This document shows positions 26,242 to 35,615 of a stretch of 64,000 nucleotides of DNA, one piece after another. The DNA lies in assembly GCA_963846715.1 (NCBI GenBank), contig CAWJXA010000001.1:727766-791765 (forward strand), written 5' to 3'. Below the pieces are notes generated by a model, which saw only the letters and a program-made list of their open reading frames with translations, had not been told where the DNA came from and did no database searches. The number at the start of each line of letters is the position of its first letter. Position 1 is the first letter of the stretch. The DNA is from Bog-257 sp963846715. GTDB taxonomy: Bacteria; Acidobacteriota; Terriglobia; Terriglobales; Acidobacteriaceae. The position numbers and the translations under genes were made by a program.

Positions 26242-27483
26242 ATGCGAACCAGATCTGCGCCTTACCCCGCTGAATCACCCAAAAACAATGCTATATCCCG
26301 GCAAAGCGCGATCATCCTGGCCGCATGCCTGCTCGGCATCGTGGTGCTCCTTGGCTGCGAGAAGAAGGAAGAAAAGCCCAAGCCCGAGCCGCCCGAGGTC
26401 CTGGTGGCCGACGTCATGCAGCAGAACGTGCCCGTCTCCAACGAATGGGTGGCGCAGCTGAATGGCCCGGTGAACGCCGAGATCACGCCCAAAGTCCAGG
26501 GATATCTGCTGCGGCAGGATTACCAGAACGGCTATTTCGTGAAGAAGGGCCAGCTTCTGTTCGAGCTGGATCCGCGGCAATACCAGGCCGCGGTGGAGAA
26601 TGCCAAGGCAGACGTAGCGGTTTCGCAAGCCCAGCACGATAAGTACACTGCCGACGTGCAACGTGATACTCCGCTGGCAGCGCAAAACGCCATCCCGCAG
26701 AAGCAGCTCGATACCGATCTCGCCAATCAGGCTGCGATGAAAGCAGAGGTGCAGGCCAAGAAAGCCGCGTTAGACAACGCCGAACTGAACCTGGCGTGGA
26801 CCAAGGTTTATTCCCCCATTGACGGCATTGCCGGAGTGTCCAATTCCCAAGTCGGCGATCTGGTCGGAAGCAGCACGAAAATGGTGACTGTCTCCCAGGT
26901 GAATCCCATCTGGGCCTATTTCAACCCTCCCGAGGCTCTGTTTCTCGGCTTTGCATCACAAGTGACAGGAATCATTACGGGCAAAGTCAGCGCCTCCACC
27001 CTTAAACAGACACCCTTGACGTTCATACAGGCGAATGATAAGCCTTATCCCGCAAAAGGCTACATCATCTACGTGAACCGCCAGGTCGGCACGCAGACCG
27101 GCACTATTCAGATGGCCGCCGAATTCCCCAACCCTGACGCCGTGCTTCGCCCCGGTGGCTTCGGACGGGTGCGGATCTCGACCGGTGTGAACAAGGATGC
27201 CCTGCTGGTGCCGCAGCCAGCGGTGATTGAGATACAGGGACAGTATCAGCTTATTGTGCTCACGCCTGACAACAAGGCGCTGTTCCGCCCGGTCAAGATG
27301 GGAGAGCGCGTCGGTGCGAACTGGATTGTTAGCGAGGGCCTGAAGCCGGGCGAGAGAGTTGTGGTGGAAGGCATCCAGAAAGTCCAGCAGTTTGCGGCGG
27401 CTGTCCCCGAAATGGCCAAGGAAGGTGTTCCCGTTGTGGCCAAGCCGTACGTACCACCTGCGGAGACGGCAGGGGGCGACTGA
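26242..27483 (+). CDS. RND efflux periplasmic adaptor lipoprotein
   Basis: AcrA/MexA-type membrane fusion protein of about 413 residues. The N-terminus has a basic stretch, a hydrophobic segment (IILAACLLGIVVLLGC) and a lipobox Cys followed by EKKEEK. The barrel-sandwich half motifs are GYLLRQDYQNGYFVKKGQLL and NAELNLAWTKVYSPIDGIAG; the coiled-coil hairpin lies between them. ATG 26242 is preferred, since AGGAG is 7 bases upstream; an ATG at 26221 would lack that. First gene of the adaptor-pump-channel operon, 2 bases ahead of the pump gene. Confidence 0.92.
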   Translation: MRTRSAPYPAESPKNNAISRQSAIILAACLLGIVVLLGCEKKEEKPKPEPPEVLVADVMQQNVPVSNEWVAQLNGPVNAEITPKVQGYLLRQDYQNGYFVKKGQLLFELDPRQYQAAVENAKADVAVSQAQHDKYTADVQRDTPLAAQNAIPQKQLDTDLANQAAMKAEVQAKKAALDNAELNLAWTKVYSPIDGIAGVSNSQVGDLVGSSTKMVTVSQVNPIWAYFNPPEALFLGFASQVTGIITGKVSASTLKQTPLTFIQANDKPYPAKGYIIYVNRQVGTQTGTIQMAAEFPNPDAVLRPGGFGRVRISTGVNKDALLVPQPAVIEIQGQYQLIVLTPDNKALFRPVKMGERVGANWIVSEGLKPGERVVVEGIQKVQQFAAAVPEMAKEGVPVVAKPYVPPAETAGGD

Positions 27484-27485
27484 CC

Positions 27486-30400
27486 ATGTCGAAATTCTTC
27501 ATCAATCGGCCCATCGTCGCTATCGTAATCGCCATTCTGATGGTCTTGGCCGGCGTGGTCGCCATGCTCGAGCTGCCTACGGCGCAGTTCCCCAATATCG
27601 CCGATCCCATGATCCAGGTGAAGGCCACCTATCCCGGGGCGGATGCTACGACCATTGCTGAATCGGTGGCGACTCCCATTGAACAGCAGATGTCGGGCGT
27701 CAGCGGCATGAACTACATGTACTCGTTGAGCGCCAGCTCGGGCGGTGGCATGACGTTGTATGTGGACTTCCAGCTCGGAACCGACATCAACACCGACCAG
27801 ATTCTGGCGCAGATGCGAAGTGGCCAGGCCAATTCGCAACTACCCTCCGAGGTAACACAACAAGGAGTCATCGTGCAGCCGGGCACGACTGCCCCCTTCA
27901 TGCTGCTCGATCTCTACTCTCCCAGCGGCGCTTACGACAACATCTTCCTGGCCAACTACGCCATCATCAATTTGCAGTACGCTCTGACGCGTATCTCCGG
28001 CGTCGGACAAGTGCAGATATTCGGCGCCGGACCCTATGCCATGCGCATCTGGGTGAATCCCGACCGGCTGGCCAGCTTGGGAGTGACAGTCTCCGACATT
28101 ACCAACGCAGTCAAGGCACAGAACAAGGTCAATCCTGCAGGCCAGGTCGGCGGCCAACCCGTTCCCCAAGGGCAACAGTTCACCTATAACGTGCGTGCCC
28201 CCGGACGCCTGCCGACACCGGAAGAGTTCGATCAAATTGTCGTCCGAGCCCAGCCGGATGGCTCCATCCTGCGCCTGAAAGATGTGGCGCGGGTGGAAAT
28301 GGGATCGCAATACTATTCCTATATGGCGCGCCTGGGAACGGCACCCGAGGAGGGGAAGCCAAGTAAACCCGCCCAGCCGGCGGCGCTCATTGCACTGTAT
28401 CTGACTCCAGGCAGCAACGCTCTGCAAACCCGCGCCAACGTCCTCAAATTTATGGACGAGGCGAAAGGAAGGTTTCCCCAAGGGCTGGAGTACATCACGG
28501 CGCTCGACACCACGCTCGCGGTCAGCGAAGGAATCCACGAGATTTATAAGACCCTCGGCGAAGCCATGGTCCTGGTCATTCTCGTGGTCTACATTTTCCT
28601 TCAGGGGTGGAGGGCCACGCTGATCCCGCTACTCGCTGTTCCCGTCTCCTTAATCGCGACCTTCATGGTCTTCCCCATGCTTGGGTTCTCCATCAACACC
28701 CTTTCGTTGTTGGGACTGGTGCTGGCCATTGGTTTGGTGGTAGACGATGCCATTGTCGTGGTGGAGGCGGTGGAACACCATATCGAGCATGGCCTCTCAC
28801 CTCATGACGCCAGTATCAAGGCGATGGAGGAAGTCTCTGGGCCGGTAATTGCTATCGGCCTCATCCTGGCAGCGGTGTTTGTTCCCACGGCCTTCATTCC
28901 CGGTATCACCGGGCAGCTTTACAAGCAGTTCGCCGTCACCATCGCGATTTCGGTTCTCTTCTCTGCGTTTAACGCGCTTACGCTCAGCCCCGCCCTGTCC
29001 GCCCTGCTGCTGCGTCCCAGGAAGCCGACCAGGGGCCCCTTGGGTGCTTTCTTTCGCGGGTTCAATAACGTCTTCGGCAAGGCCACCGACGGATATGTCG
29101 GCGCTTGTCATCATCTGATTCGCAAGGCAGGCATCGCCTTTCTGTTACTGGCCGTGTTGACCGTGGGTGCCGGTTATTACGGCAAGAGTCTCCCGAAAAG
29201 CTTTCTCCCTGACGAAGATCAGGGCTACCTTTATGGCGGCTTGCAACTGCCGGACGCATCCTCCCTGCAGCGCTCTTCCGAGGCTGCGCGGGAGGTCGAA
29301 AAGATCATCATGGACACGCCCGGCGTGCAATACGTCAGCTCGGTCATGGGCTACAGCATGTTGAGCGGCGTCAACGCTACCTATAGTTCCTTCTTCTTTA
29401 TCTCGTTGAGGCCCTGGGCAGAACGCAAGACTCCGGAGACCAGCTACGATGGCGTCAAGGCCCACCTGGCGAAGGCGCTCTCTCGAATTCCGGCGGGCAT
29501 CGCATTCTCTTTCCCGCCGCCGGCAATTCCGGGTGTGGGAACCTCGGGAGGCGCCACCTTCATTTTGGAAGATCGCTCGGGCAGCGGTATCGATTTTCTT
29601 GCCAAGAACACTCAAATCTTCATGGCCGAGGCCCGCAAACGGCCAGAGCTGCAAGGCACAATGACCACCGCTTTGTTCGGCGTGCCCCAGGTCGGCGTCA
29701 ACGTGGACAACGCCAAGGCCATGACCCAGCAGATCCAGTTAAGCGGCCTGTACGAGACCATCCAGACGTTCATGGGCGGCGCGCTGATTAATTTCTTCAA
29801 TCGCTTCGGGCTGCAATGGCAGGTGTACGTCCAGGCCGACGGTGACTTCCGCACTAAGGCGGAGAATCTCGGCAAGTTCTATGTTCGTAACGCAGCGGGC
29901 GACATGGTTCCTCTAAGTACCTTGACCAGCACCTATCCGCGCGCAGGCGCCGAGTTCGTTATGCGCTACAACCTGTTTAACTGCGTGCAGATCAATACCT
30001 CCGCTGCACCGGGCTACAGTTCCGGCCAGGCCATGGCTGCTCTGGAGGATGTCTTCCGTAAAACCATGCCCCCGCAAATGGGATTCGACTACAGCGGCAT
30101 GTCGTACCAGGAGCAGAAAGCGGCGCAGGGCGTTTCGCCAGCCACCATTTTCGGCCTCGCGTTCTTTATCGTCTTCCTCATCATGGCGGCGCAGTACGAG
30201 AGCTGGACGCTCCCTTTCAGCGTGCTGTTGGGCGTTCCGATCGCCGTCTTCGGGGCGTTCATCACCCTTTATTATCGCCGTCTTGATAACAACGTGTACG
30301 CGCAGATCGGACTGGTCATGCTGATCGGACTATCAGCTAAGAACGCCATTCTGATCGTTGAATTCGCCAAGTTGGAATACGACAAAGGCAAGCCCCTGAT

Positions 30401-30695
30401 TGACGCCGCTCTTACCGGGGCGAGGTTGAGACTGCGGCCCATCCTGATGACCGCTTTTGCCTTCATTCTCGGCTGCGTACCGCTATGGACGGCTTCCGGC
30501 GCCGGCGCCATCTCGCGGCAAGTGCTAGGCACCTGCGTGATTGGCGGCATGATGGCCGCGACACTGCTTGCGGTTTTCTTCATTCCCGTCAGTTTCGACG
30601 TTGTGGAGCGTTTTGGACTATGGATATCGGGCGGAAAGAAAGAGCCGCAACACGAGGGACCGGGACCTGTCCCGGAAGGAGCCGGCGATGACTAA
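27486..30695 (+). CDS. RND efflux pump, HAE1 family (AcrB/MexB-like)
   Basis: Proton-driven inner-membrane drug exporter of 1069 residues, full length for the family. FINRPIVAIVIAILMVLAG is the first transmembrane helix. TYPGADATTIAESVATPIEQ is the porter-domain signature (core PGADATTIAESVATPIEQQ). GLVLAIGLVVDDAIVVVEA gives the proton-relay Asp pair in TM4 and IGLSAKNAILIVEFAKL the Lys in TM10. Substrates cannot be read from sequence. The last 8 bases overlap the outer-membrane gene, so the three genes form one operon. Confidence 0.95.
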   Translation: MSKFFINRPIVAIVIAILMVLAGVVAMLELPTAQFPNIADPMIQVKATYPGADATTIAESVATPIEQQMSGVSGMNYMYSLSASSGGGMTLYVDFQLGTDINTDQILAQMRSGQANSQLPSEVTQQGVIVQPGTTAPFMLLDLYSPSGAYDNIFLANYAIINLQYALTRISGVGQVQIFGAGPYAMRIWVNPDRLASLGVTVSDITNAVKAQNKVNPAGQVGGQPVPQGQQFTYNVRAPGRLPTPEEFDQIVVRAQPDGSILRLKDVARVEMGSQYYSYMARLGTAPEEGKPSKPAQPAALIALYLTPGSNALQTRANVLKFMDEAKGRFPQGLEYITALDTTLAVSEGIHEIYKTLGEAMVLVILVVYIFLQGWRATLIPLLAVPVSLIATFMVFPMLGFSINTLSLLGLVLAIGLVVDDAIVVVEAVEHHIEHGLSPHDASIKAMEEVSGPVIAIGLILAAVFVPTAFIPGITGQLYKQFAVTIAISVLFSAFNALTLSPALSALLLRPRKPTRGPLGAFFRGFNNVFGKATDGYVGACHHLIRKAGIAFLLLAVLTVGAGYYGKSLPKSFLPDEDQGYLYGGLQLPDASSLQRSSEAAREVEKIIMDTPGVQYVSSVMGYSMLSGVNATYSSFFFISLRPWAERKTPETSYDGVKAHLAKALSRIPAGIAFSFPPPAIPGVGTSGGATFILEDRSGSGIDFLAKNTQIFMAEARKRPELQGTMTTALFGVPQVGVNVDNAKAMTQQIQLSGLYETIQTFMGGALINFFNRFGLQWQVYVQADGDFRTKAENLGKFYVRNAAGDMVPLSTLTSTYPRAGAEFVMRYNLFNCVQINTSAAPGYSSGQAMAALEDVFRKTMPPQMGFDYSGMSYQEQKAAQGVSPATIFGLAFFIVFLIMAAQYESWTLPFSVLLGVPIAVFGAFITLYYRRLDNNVYAQIGLVMLIGLSAKNAILIVEFAKLEYDKGKPLIDAALTGARLRLRPILMTAFAFILGCVPLWTASGAGAISRQVLGTCVIGGMMAATLLAVFFIPVSFDVVERFGLWISGGKKEPQHEGPGPVPEGAGDD

Positions 30696-32088
30696 CATGA
30701 AAACATCCGCCGTTTTTGTGTTGTTGCTCGCGCTGTGCGCGTGCAAGGTCGGCCCCAATTACAAGCGTCCCACGCTGAGCGTTCCTGGCGATTATCGTGG
30801 AGTTGCGCCCGACGCCTCCACACAGCAACCTCCTGCCGGCGAACAGTTCGCCGAGATGAAATGGTGGATGGTCTTCCAGGATGAAACCTTGCAGGCCCTC
30901 ATCAAAGAAGCGCTGGCCAATAACTACGACATGAGGATCGCGGCCGCCCGCGTCCTGCAGGCCAACGCCAACCTGGGCATCACTCGCGCCAATCAGTTCC
31001 CGCAAGTGAACGGAGGGGTCGGCGTTAGCAACGAACGCAATAACTTTTTCCCCGGTGCTCCGACCTTCGATGTTGCGCAAATATCGATGTCCTATATCGT
31101 GGACTTCTGGGGACAATACCGCCGTGCCACCGAAGCCGCGCGGGCCAACCTGCTGGCCACGCAGTATGGACAGAACGTGGTGCAAGTCACACTGGTCTCG
31201 TCTGTGGCCGACGACTATTTTCTGCTGCGCCAGTACGATGCCCAGCTCACCTACGCCAAGCAGACGGTCGGGAACGACAAAGAAATCCTGAAGCTGAACG
31301 AAATCAAGTTCCATGGCGGCGAAAGCGCCATCACCGATGTCTATCAGGCGCAGACTTTGTTGCAACAGGCGGAAGCCGAAGTCATCAGTCTGCAGCAGCT
31401 TATTCCGCAGACGGAAAACAACCTCAGCATCCTGCTGGGCCGCAATCCGGGCGACATCGCCCGCGGGCTGAACCTGGTGGACCAGCCGCACCTGCCCGAA
31501 GTTCCCGCCGGACTGCCTTCTTCGCTCTTGCAACGCCGCGCTGACGTGCGTCGTGCGGAAGAGAACCTGGTTGCCGCCAATGCTAATGTCGGCGTGGCCA
31601 AGGCCGCCTTCTTCCCGCAGATTTCCCTGACCGGCCTCTTCGGCGCGCAAAGCACGTCCATTACCAGCTTCCTGCTGGGACCAGCGACCTTCTGGGCGGT
31701 AGGTGGGCAGATTGCGCAACCGATCTTTCAGGGAGGCCGCATCAGGTCCAACTACCGGCTGGCCTGGGCGCAACGCGACGAAGCCGAGTTGACCTACAAG
31801 CAAACCGTCTTGCAGGCCTTCGGGGATGTCTCCAACAGCCTGGTCGGTTACTCGCAATCGCGACTGTACCGCATCAAGATCGAGGAACAGACCCACACCT
31901 ACCAGGAAATGGCGCACTTGGCCAACGTGCGCTTCCAGGGAGGTGTCACCAGCTTCCTCGAGGTGCAGTATTACGAGGATCAATATTTCACCTCAGCGCT
32001 GAATCTGTCGCAGGCCTGGTACACCGAGTTGGCGAACTATGTTCAGCTCTACCAGGCGCTGGGAGGCGGGTGGGAACAGAAACCGTGA
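30688..32088 (+). CDS. TolC-like outer-membrane efflux lipoprotein (NodT family)
   Basis: Outer-membrane channel of about 466 residues completing the tripartite pump. The lipoprotein signal is VFVLLLALCACKVGPNYKRP, with KVGPNYKRP the usual OprM start. The two internal repeats begin near AAARVLQANANLGITRANQFPQ and RRADVRRAEENLVAANANVG. GGRIRSNYRLAWAQRDEAEL and FQGGVTSFLEV are typical of the second repeat. ATG 30688 lies inside the pump stop region, which implies coupling. A hairpin and T-run at its stop codon close the operon. Confidence 0.93.
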   Translation: MTNMKTSAVFVLLLALCACKVGPNYKRPTLSVPGDYRGVAPDASTQQPPAGEQFAEMKWWMVFQDETLQALIKEALANNYDMRIAAARVLQANANLGITRANQFPQVNGGVGVSNERNNFFPGAPTFDVAQISMSYIVDFWGQYRRATEAARANLLATQYGQNVVQVTLVSSVADDYFLLRQYDAQLTYAKQTVGNDKEILKLNEIKFHGGESAITDVYQAQTLLQQAEAEVISLQQLIPQTENNLSILLGRNPGDIARGLNLVDQPHLPEVPAGLPSSLLQRRADVRRAEENLVAANANVGVAKAAFFPQISLTGLFGAQSTSITSFLLGPATFWAVGGQIAQPIFQGGRIRSNYRLAWAQRDEAELTYKQTVLQAFGDVSNSLVGYSQSRLYRIKIEEQTHTYQEMAHLANVRFQGGVTSFLEVQYYEDQYFTSALNLSQAWYTELANYVQLYQALGGGWEQKP

Positions 32089-32101
32089 GCAGCGGTTTTT
32101 A
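32080..32101 (+). terminator. intrinsic terminator of the RND operon
   Basis: AAACCG (32080-32085) pairs with CGGTTT (32093-32098) and runs into T residues. The stem overlaps the channel gene stop codon. It is short (6 bp), so strength is uncertain. Confidence 0.5.
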
Positions 32102-32202
32102 CTGTGGTTCCGCCCGTTGCGGAGCCCCAAACATCGAGTGAGAAAAACTGCTAACGGCTTGGAGTGCGGCAAGCAGCTTGAACCAAGGGATTAGAGGTTG
32201 TT

Positions 32203-33282
32203 ATGGCGCTTCTTGATTTGGTCTTTCAGGGTGGCGGAGCCAAAGGCGCTTGCTTCGTCGGCGCCTTGGACGTCCTGGCGGCAGCGGGACACAAGCATAG
32301 ACGATTGATCGGGACTTCCGCAGGCGCCATTACCGCAACTTTGCTGGGAGCCGGCTATTCCGCAGCCGACCTTTTGCAAGCGACCTCCGAAAACTTGCCG
32401 GGGACGACAGATCCCATCTTCACCACCTTCATGGACGCTCCCAAAGAAACTGACTTCGACGTGGCTGAGATCACCAATAGCCAGATTATGGAGTTGCTAA
32501 CCACAGCGCGGGTACCGGCATTCGCGTCCCGGGAGATTCTTGACGTTGGAATGCACCTCGATCTCTTCCGCGAGATGTTCTCCTTTAATGAGTGCGGCGG
32601 ATTCTATACCGGTAATGCGTTCCTGACTTGGTTCCGAGGAAAGTTGCAAGCCAAGGGACTTAATCCAGACCTTACCTGGAGTCAGTTTGCAGCCCAGACA
32701 GGGTCAGACGTCTCGGTTGTAACTTCCGATGTGACGGACCACGAGATGCTCGTATTGAACGAGCGAACGGCTCCGCAAGTACCGGTTGCCTTGGCGGTGA
32801 GGATGTCGATGAGCATTCCGTTCGTTTGGCGAGAGATGGTTTGGGATAAATCTTGGGGTACCTACCGAGGCCGCGATAAAACAGGTCACATATTTGTGGA
32901 CGGAGGCGTTTTATCAAACTTTCCACTGGAACTGGTTGCTGAAAGCTCTCCCGAGATTATAGAGATTATGGGCAACACCGATCCGAATGGCGCAGGTACT
33001 TTGGGATTGATGCTGGACCAGACCATTCCTGTACCCGGCGGCCAGAATTCGCAGACGCCGCGTCCCAGGCTACGCACCGCAGACCGCGTGACTCGTCTCA
33101 TCGATACTATGACTGGAAGCTCCGACGCGACGGTGATGCGAAAATATCCCAACTTTATATGCCACTTGCCCGTCGGAGGGTACGGCACCACTGAGTTTCG
33201 CATGTCCAAGGACAGGATGAACCGTTTGATCGATGCTGGACGAACCGCTATGACTGCATATTTGGCATTGCAGCATCTTTGA
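32203..33282 (+). CDS. patatin-like phospholipase
   Basis: Cytoplasmic or peripheral lipid acyl hydrolase of 359 residues. FQGGGAKGACFVGALDVL is the oxyanion G-G-G-x-K-G motif. LIGTSAGAITATLLG gives the G-x-S-x-G nucleophile Ser. FVDGGVLSNFPLELV carries the catalytic Asp (D-G-G) of the Ser-Asp dyad. No signal peptide or membrane helix is seen. ATG 32203 has a GAGG upstream. It is a single gene between the efflux operon and the secreted kelch protein. Some patatins act as toxins or effectors, but nothing here shows that. Confidence 0.93.
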   Translation: MALLDLVFQGGGAKGACFVGALDVLAAAGHKHRRLIGTSAGAITATLLGAGYSAADLLQATSENLPGTTDPIFTTFMDAPKETDFDVAEITNSQIMELLTTARVPAFASREILDVGMHLDLFREMFSFNECGGFYTGNAFLTWFRGKLQAKGLNPDLTWSQFAAQTGSDVSVVTSDVTDHEMLVLNERTAPQVPVALAVRMSMSIPFVWREMVWDKSWGTYRGRDKTGHIFVDGGVLSNFPLELVAESSPEIIEIMGNTDPNGAGTLGLMLDQTIPVPGGQNSQTPRPRLRTADRVTRLIDTMTGSSDATVMRKYPNFICHLPVGGYGTTEFRMSKDRMNRLIDAGRTAMTAYLALQHL

Positions 33283-33548
33283 ACTAGTGTAAGCAGGTTT
33301 TGGATAGTAGGGTTGGAGTCTTGGCAGGTCTCGGATGAACCTGTAAATTGTAGGCGGGATTTGTAGCCCAAGTCATACTAGCCGGATAGTATTTCGTACA
33401 AAGCATTGACTTCCCCTCCCTTATAAAGTATAGATTCTCGAAGCCATTTGCTTGAGTCGAGATGGATAGTCAACTTTAGCGTCTACCAGCGCCGAAGCTC
33501 TGCCTCTAAACCCGCCTTCAGACGAAGCAAAACAACTTAAGGAGATAC

Positions 33549-35027
33549 ATGAAGCCTTTGCGATCGCTCGCATTCGCTACGGTTGTGTTGTTAGGTGCTC
33601 TAGGAAGCGCCAGCGCACAATCCCCGTGGCAGCCTCTAACCCATCAACCCAGTTTCAGCGCCAGCAATCCACTACTTCTCACCGACGGCACGGTCATGGT
33701 GCACGATGCCGGTGGAGCAAATTGGTGGAAACTTACTCCTGACCAAAACGGTAGTTATGTCAACGGAACTTGGAGCCAGCTAGCTTCATTGCCGGCCGGT
33801 TACCAGCCTCTCTATTATTCCTCGGCCGTATTGCCCGATGGGCGAGTGATCGTCGAAGGCGGCGAATACAACATGGGTCACGACGCTTGGACCAATAAAG
33901 GCGCCATTTACAATCCCGTCACCAATACGTGGACTGCGATGACTCCGCCGTCCGGATGGGCACAGATTGGTGATGCCCCGAGCGTAGTGCTCTCCAATGG
34001 GACCTATATGCAGACGGATTGTTGCGATACGCCTCCGAAGGCAGCATTGCTAAACCCGACAACGCTGACTTGGACCGCTACCGGCTCGGGCAAATTCGAC
34101 GTCTATGACGAAGAGGGGATGAACCTGTTGCCTGGGGGCAAAGTGCTCGACGTAGATGCCTATGTTTTTGTGTATAACCCCACCGGCATGAACTCGGAGC
34201 TCTACGATCCCAGCACCGGCGCGTGGACCAGCGCGGGTAGCACGGTTGTGCAGCTCTGGGACTCGTGTGGTGGCGCAGGTGGTGCGTCGTACGAGGTAGG
34301 CCCTGCAGTGTTGCGTCCCGACGGAACCGTCTTCGCTACCGGCGCCAATGGTTGTGGCGCCGCTCATACCTCCATCTACAACAGCAACAACGGCTCATGG
34401 ACGGCAGGACCAAACTTTCCTGGCAACCTTGGTATCGCGGATGGCCCAGGGGCGCTTCTTCCCGATGGCAATGTCCTAGTGATGGCCGGCCCCGGAATCT
34501 TTCAGAATGGCGCCGTATTCTTTGAATGGGATGGCACTAACCTGAATCAAGTCGCTGGAACACCCAATTCCCCGGGCGATCCCTCCTACGTCGGCAACAT
34601 GCTTGTGCTGCCGACCGGCCAAGTCCTGCTTACCGACTTCAGTTCCGATGTGGAGATCTATACCTCGACCGGGAGCCCAAATCCCAACTGGGAGCCTTCA
34701 GCAGTTCTTAGTTTGAGTTCGCCAATTATCAGCCGTGGAAGCACCATCATGCTGAGCGGCAGGAAGTTCAACGGCTACTCGCAGGCTGTAGCCTACGGCG
34801 ACGACGAACAGGCTGCCACTAACTACCCCATCGTGCGTCTCACCAATGCGAGTACGGGTCACGTCTTTTATGCCCGCACTCACGATCACAGCACTATGGC
34901 GGTAGCTTACCAAGGTCCCGCGTACACGCATGTAGATGTGCCGGCCAATATGGAAACCGGGCAAACCTATCTGGAAGTAATTGCCAACGGGATTGCATCG
35001 CCCCGCTACAACATCGGAGTACGTTAG
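33549..35027 (+). CDS. secreted kelch-repeat protein
   Basis: Exported protein of 492 residues, signal peptide at 1-24 (AFATVVLLGALGSASAQS). It is built of kelch-type beta-propeller blades: repeated motifs such as VLPDGRVIVEGGEYN, AIYNPVTNTWTAM, LLPGGKVLDVDAY and LLPDGNVLVMAGPG. The last about 95 residues form a C-terminal beta-sandwich (SRGSTIMLSGRKFNGYSQ) like the domain that follows the propeller in galactose oxidase-like proteins. Copper ligands of galactose oxidase were not identified, so enzymatic activity is doubtful. AAGGAG precedes the ATG. A strong terminator follows. Confidence 0.82.
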   Translation: MKPLRSLAFATVVLLGALGSASAQSPWQPLTHQPSFSASNPLLLTDGTVMVHDAGGANWWKLTPDQNGSYVNGTWSQLASLPAGYQPLYYSSAVLPDGRVIVEGGEYNMGHDAWTNKGAIYNPVTNTWTAMTPPSGWAQIGDAPSVVLSNGTYMQTDCCDTPPKAALLNPTTLTWTATGSGKFDVYDEEGMNLLPGGKVLDVDAYVFVYNPTGMNSELYDPSTGAWTSAGSTVVQLWDSCGGAGGASYEVGPAVLRPDGTVFATGANGCGAAHTSIYNSNNGSWTAGPNFPGNLGIADGPGALLPDGNVLVMAGPGIFQNGAVFFEWDGTNLNQVAGTPNSPGDPSYVGNMLVLPTGQVLLTDFSSDVEIYTSTGSPNPNWEPSAVLSLSSPIISRGSTIMLSGRKFNGYSQAVAYGDDEQAATNYPIVRLTNASTGHVFYARTHDHSTMAVAYQGPAYTHVDVPANMETGQTYLEVIANGIASPRYNIGVR

Positions 35028-35063
35028 AAGATGTAAGGTACTTTGCAAACTAACCCTGAACCG

Positions 35064-35112
35064 TGCCACGTTTCCTGTTCGAACCAGAGCGGAAACGTGG
35101 CATAACTTTTTC
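35064..35112 (+). terminator. intrinsic terminator of the kelch gene
   Basis: TGCCACGTTTCC (35064-35075) pairs perfectly over 12 bases with GGAAACGTGGCA (35091-35102). TAACTTTTTC follows. It begins 37 bases past the stop codon and is one of the clearest terminators in the window. Confidence 0.85.
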
Positions 35113-35232
35113 TACCCATGCTTTACACGGCCCGCCCGTTCTGGCCGGAAACATCGAGATATCTCATCGTGATGGCCAACCAGACTCAAGCAGAAGGGTC
35201 TTTCGGAAGATCTGGACATTCCCCTAAGGAGG

Positions 35233-35341
35233 CTCTGATTAAGTCCGGGCCTTGAAAGGGCACGGCTTCAGCCGTGCCGTAAGTTCGCAAAATCATTGCG
35301 GCTTTAGCCGCCGAGGAAAAGATCGAGCAACTTAATCAGAG
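35233..35341. repeat. MITE-like element with 11-bp inverted ends
   Basis: CTCTGATTAAG (35233-35243) and CTTAATCAGAG (35331-35341) are exact inverted repeats 109 bp apart, outer edge to outer edge. Inside are two hairpins, GGCACGGC-TTCA-GCCGTGCC at 35259-35278 and GCGGC-TTTA-GCCGC at 35298-35311. There is no coding potential. It sits in a 588-bp gap between two secreted-protein genes. The rest of that gap (35113-35232 and 35342-35615) shows nothing recognisable. Confidence 0.7.
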
Positions 35342-35615
35342 TTTCCCTAACATATTTCAGGAGCAATATATGAACAACGACGACTTTCGCAAAGTGGCGC
35401 GATCCGTCCGAGGGTAAGAGAAGAGCCTGGATTAATTATCTGCAGCTACTCTCATTCGCAGGTTGCGGCCTTTTGTAATATTGCGCTCGATAAACTATCG
35501 TGGGTAGTAGTTATTGGCACAGTTGTGTTTGCTACGTGAAATTATTTTCTAGTTGCGACAACACCTGATGTAGAATGCACGCGCTGACGTTCCAAGGTCG
35601 CTAAGCAGGTTAATC

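Noticed and set aside
30589..31983. 464-codon minus-strand open frame across the outer-membrane channel gene
   Set aside because: It is a GC-rich shadow of the TolC-like gene, with no family motif and no promoter context.
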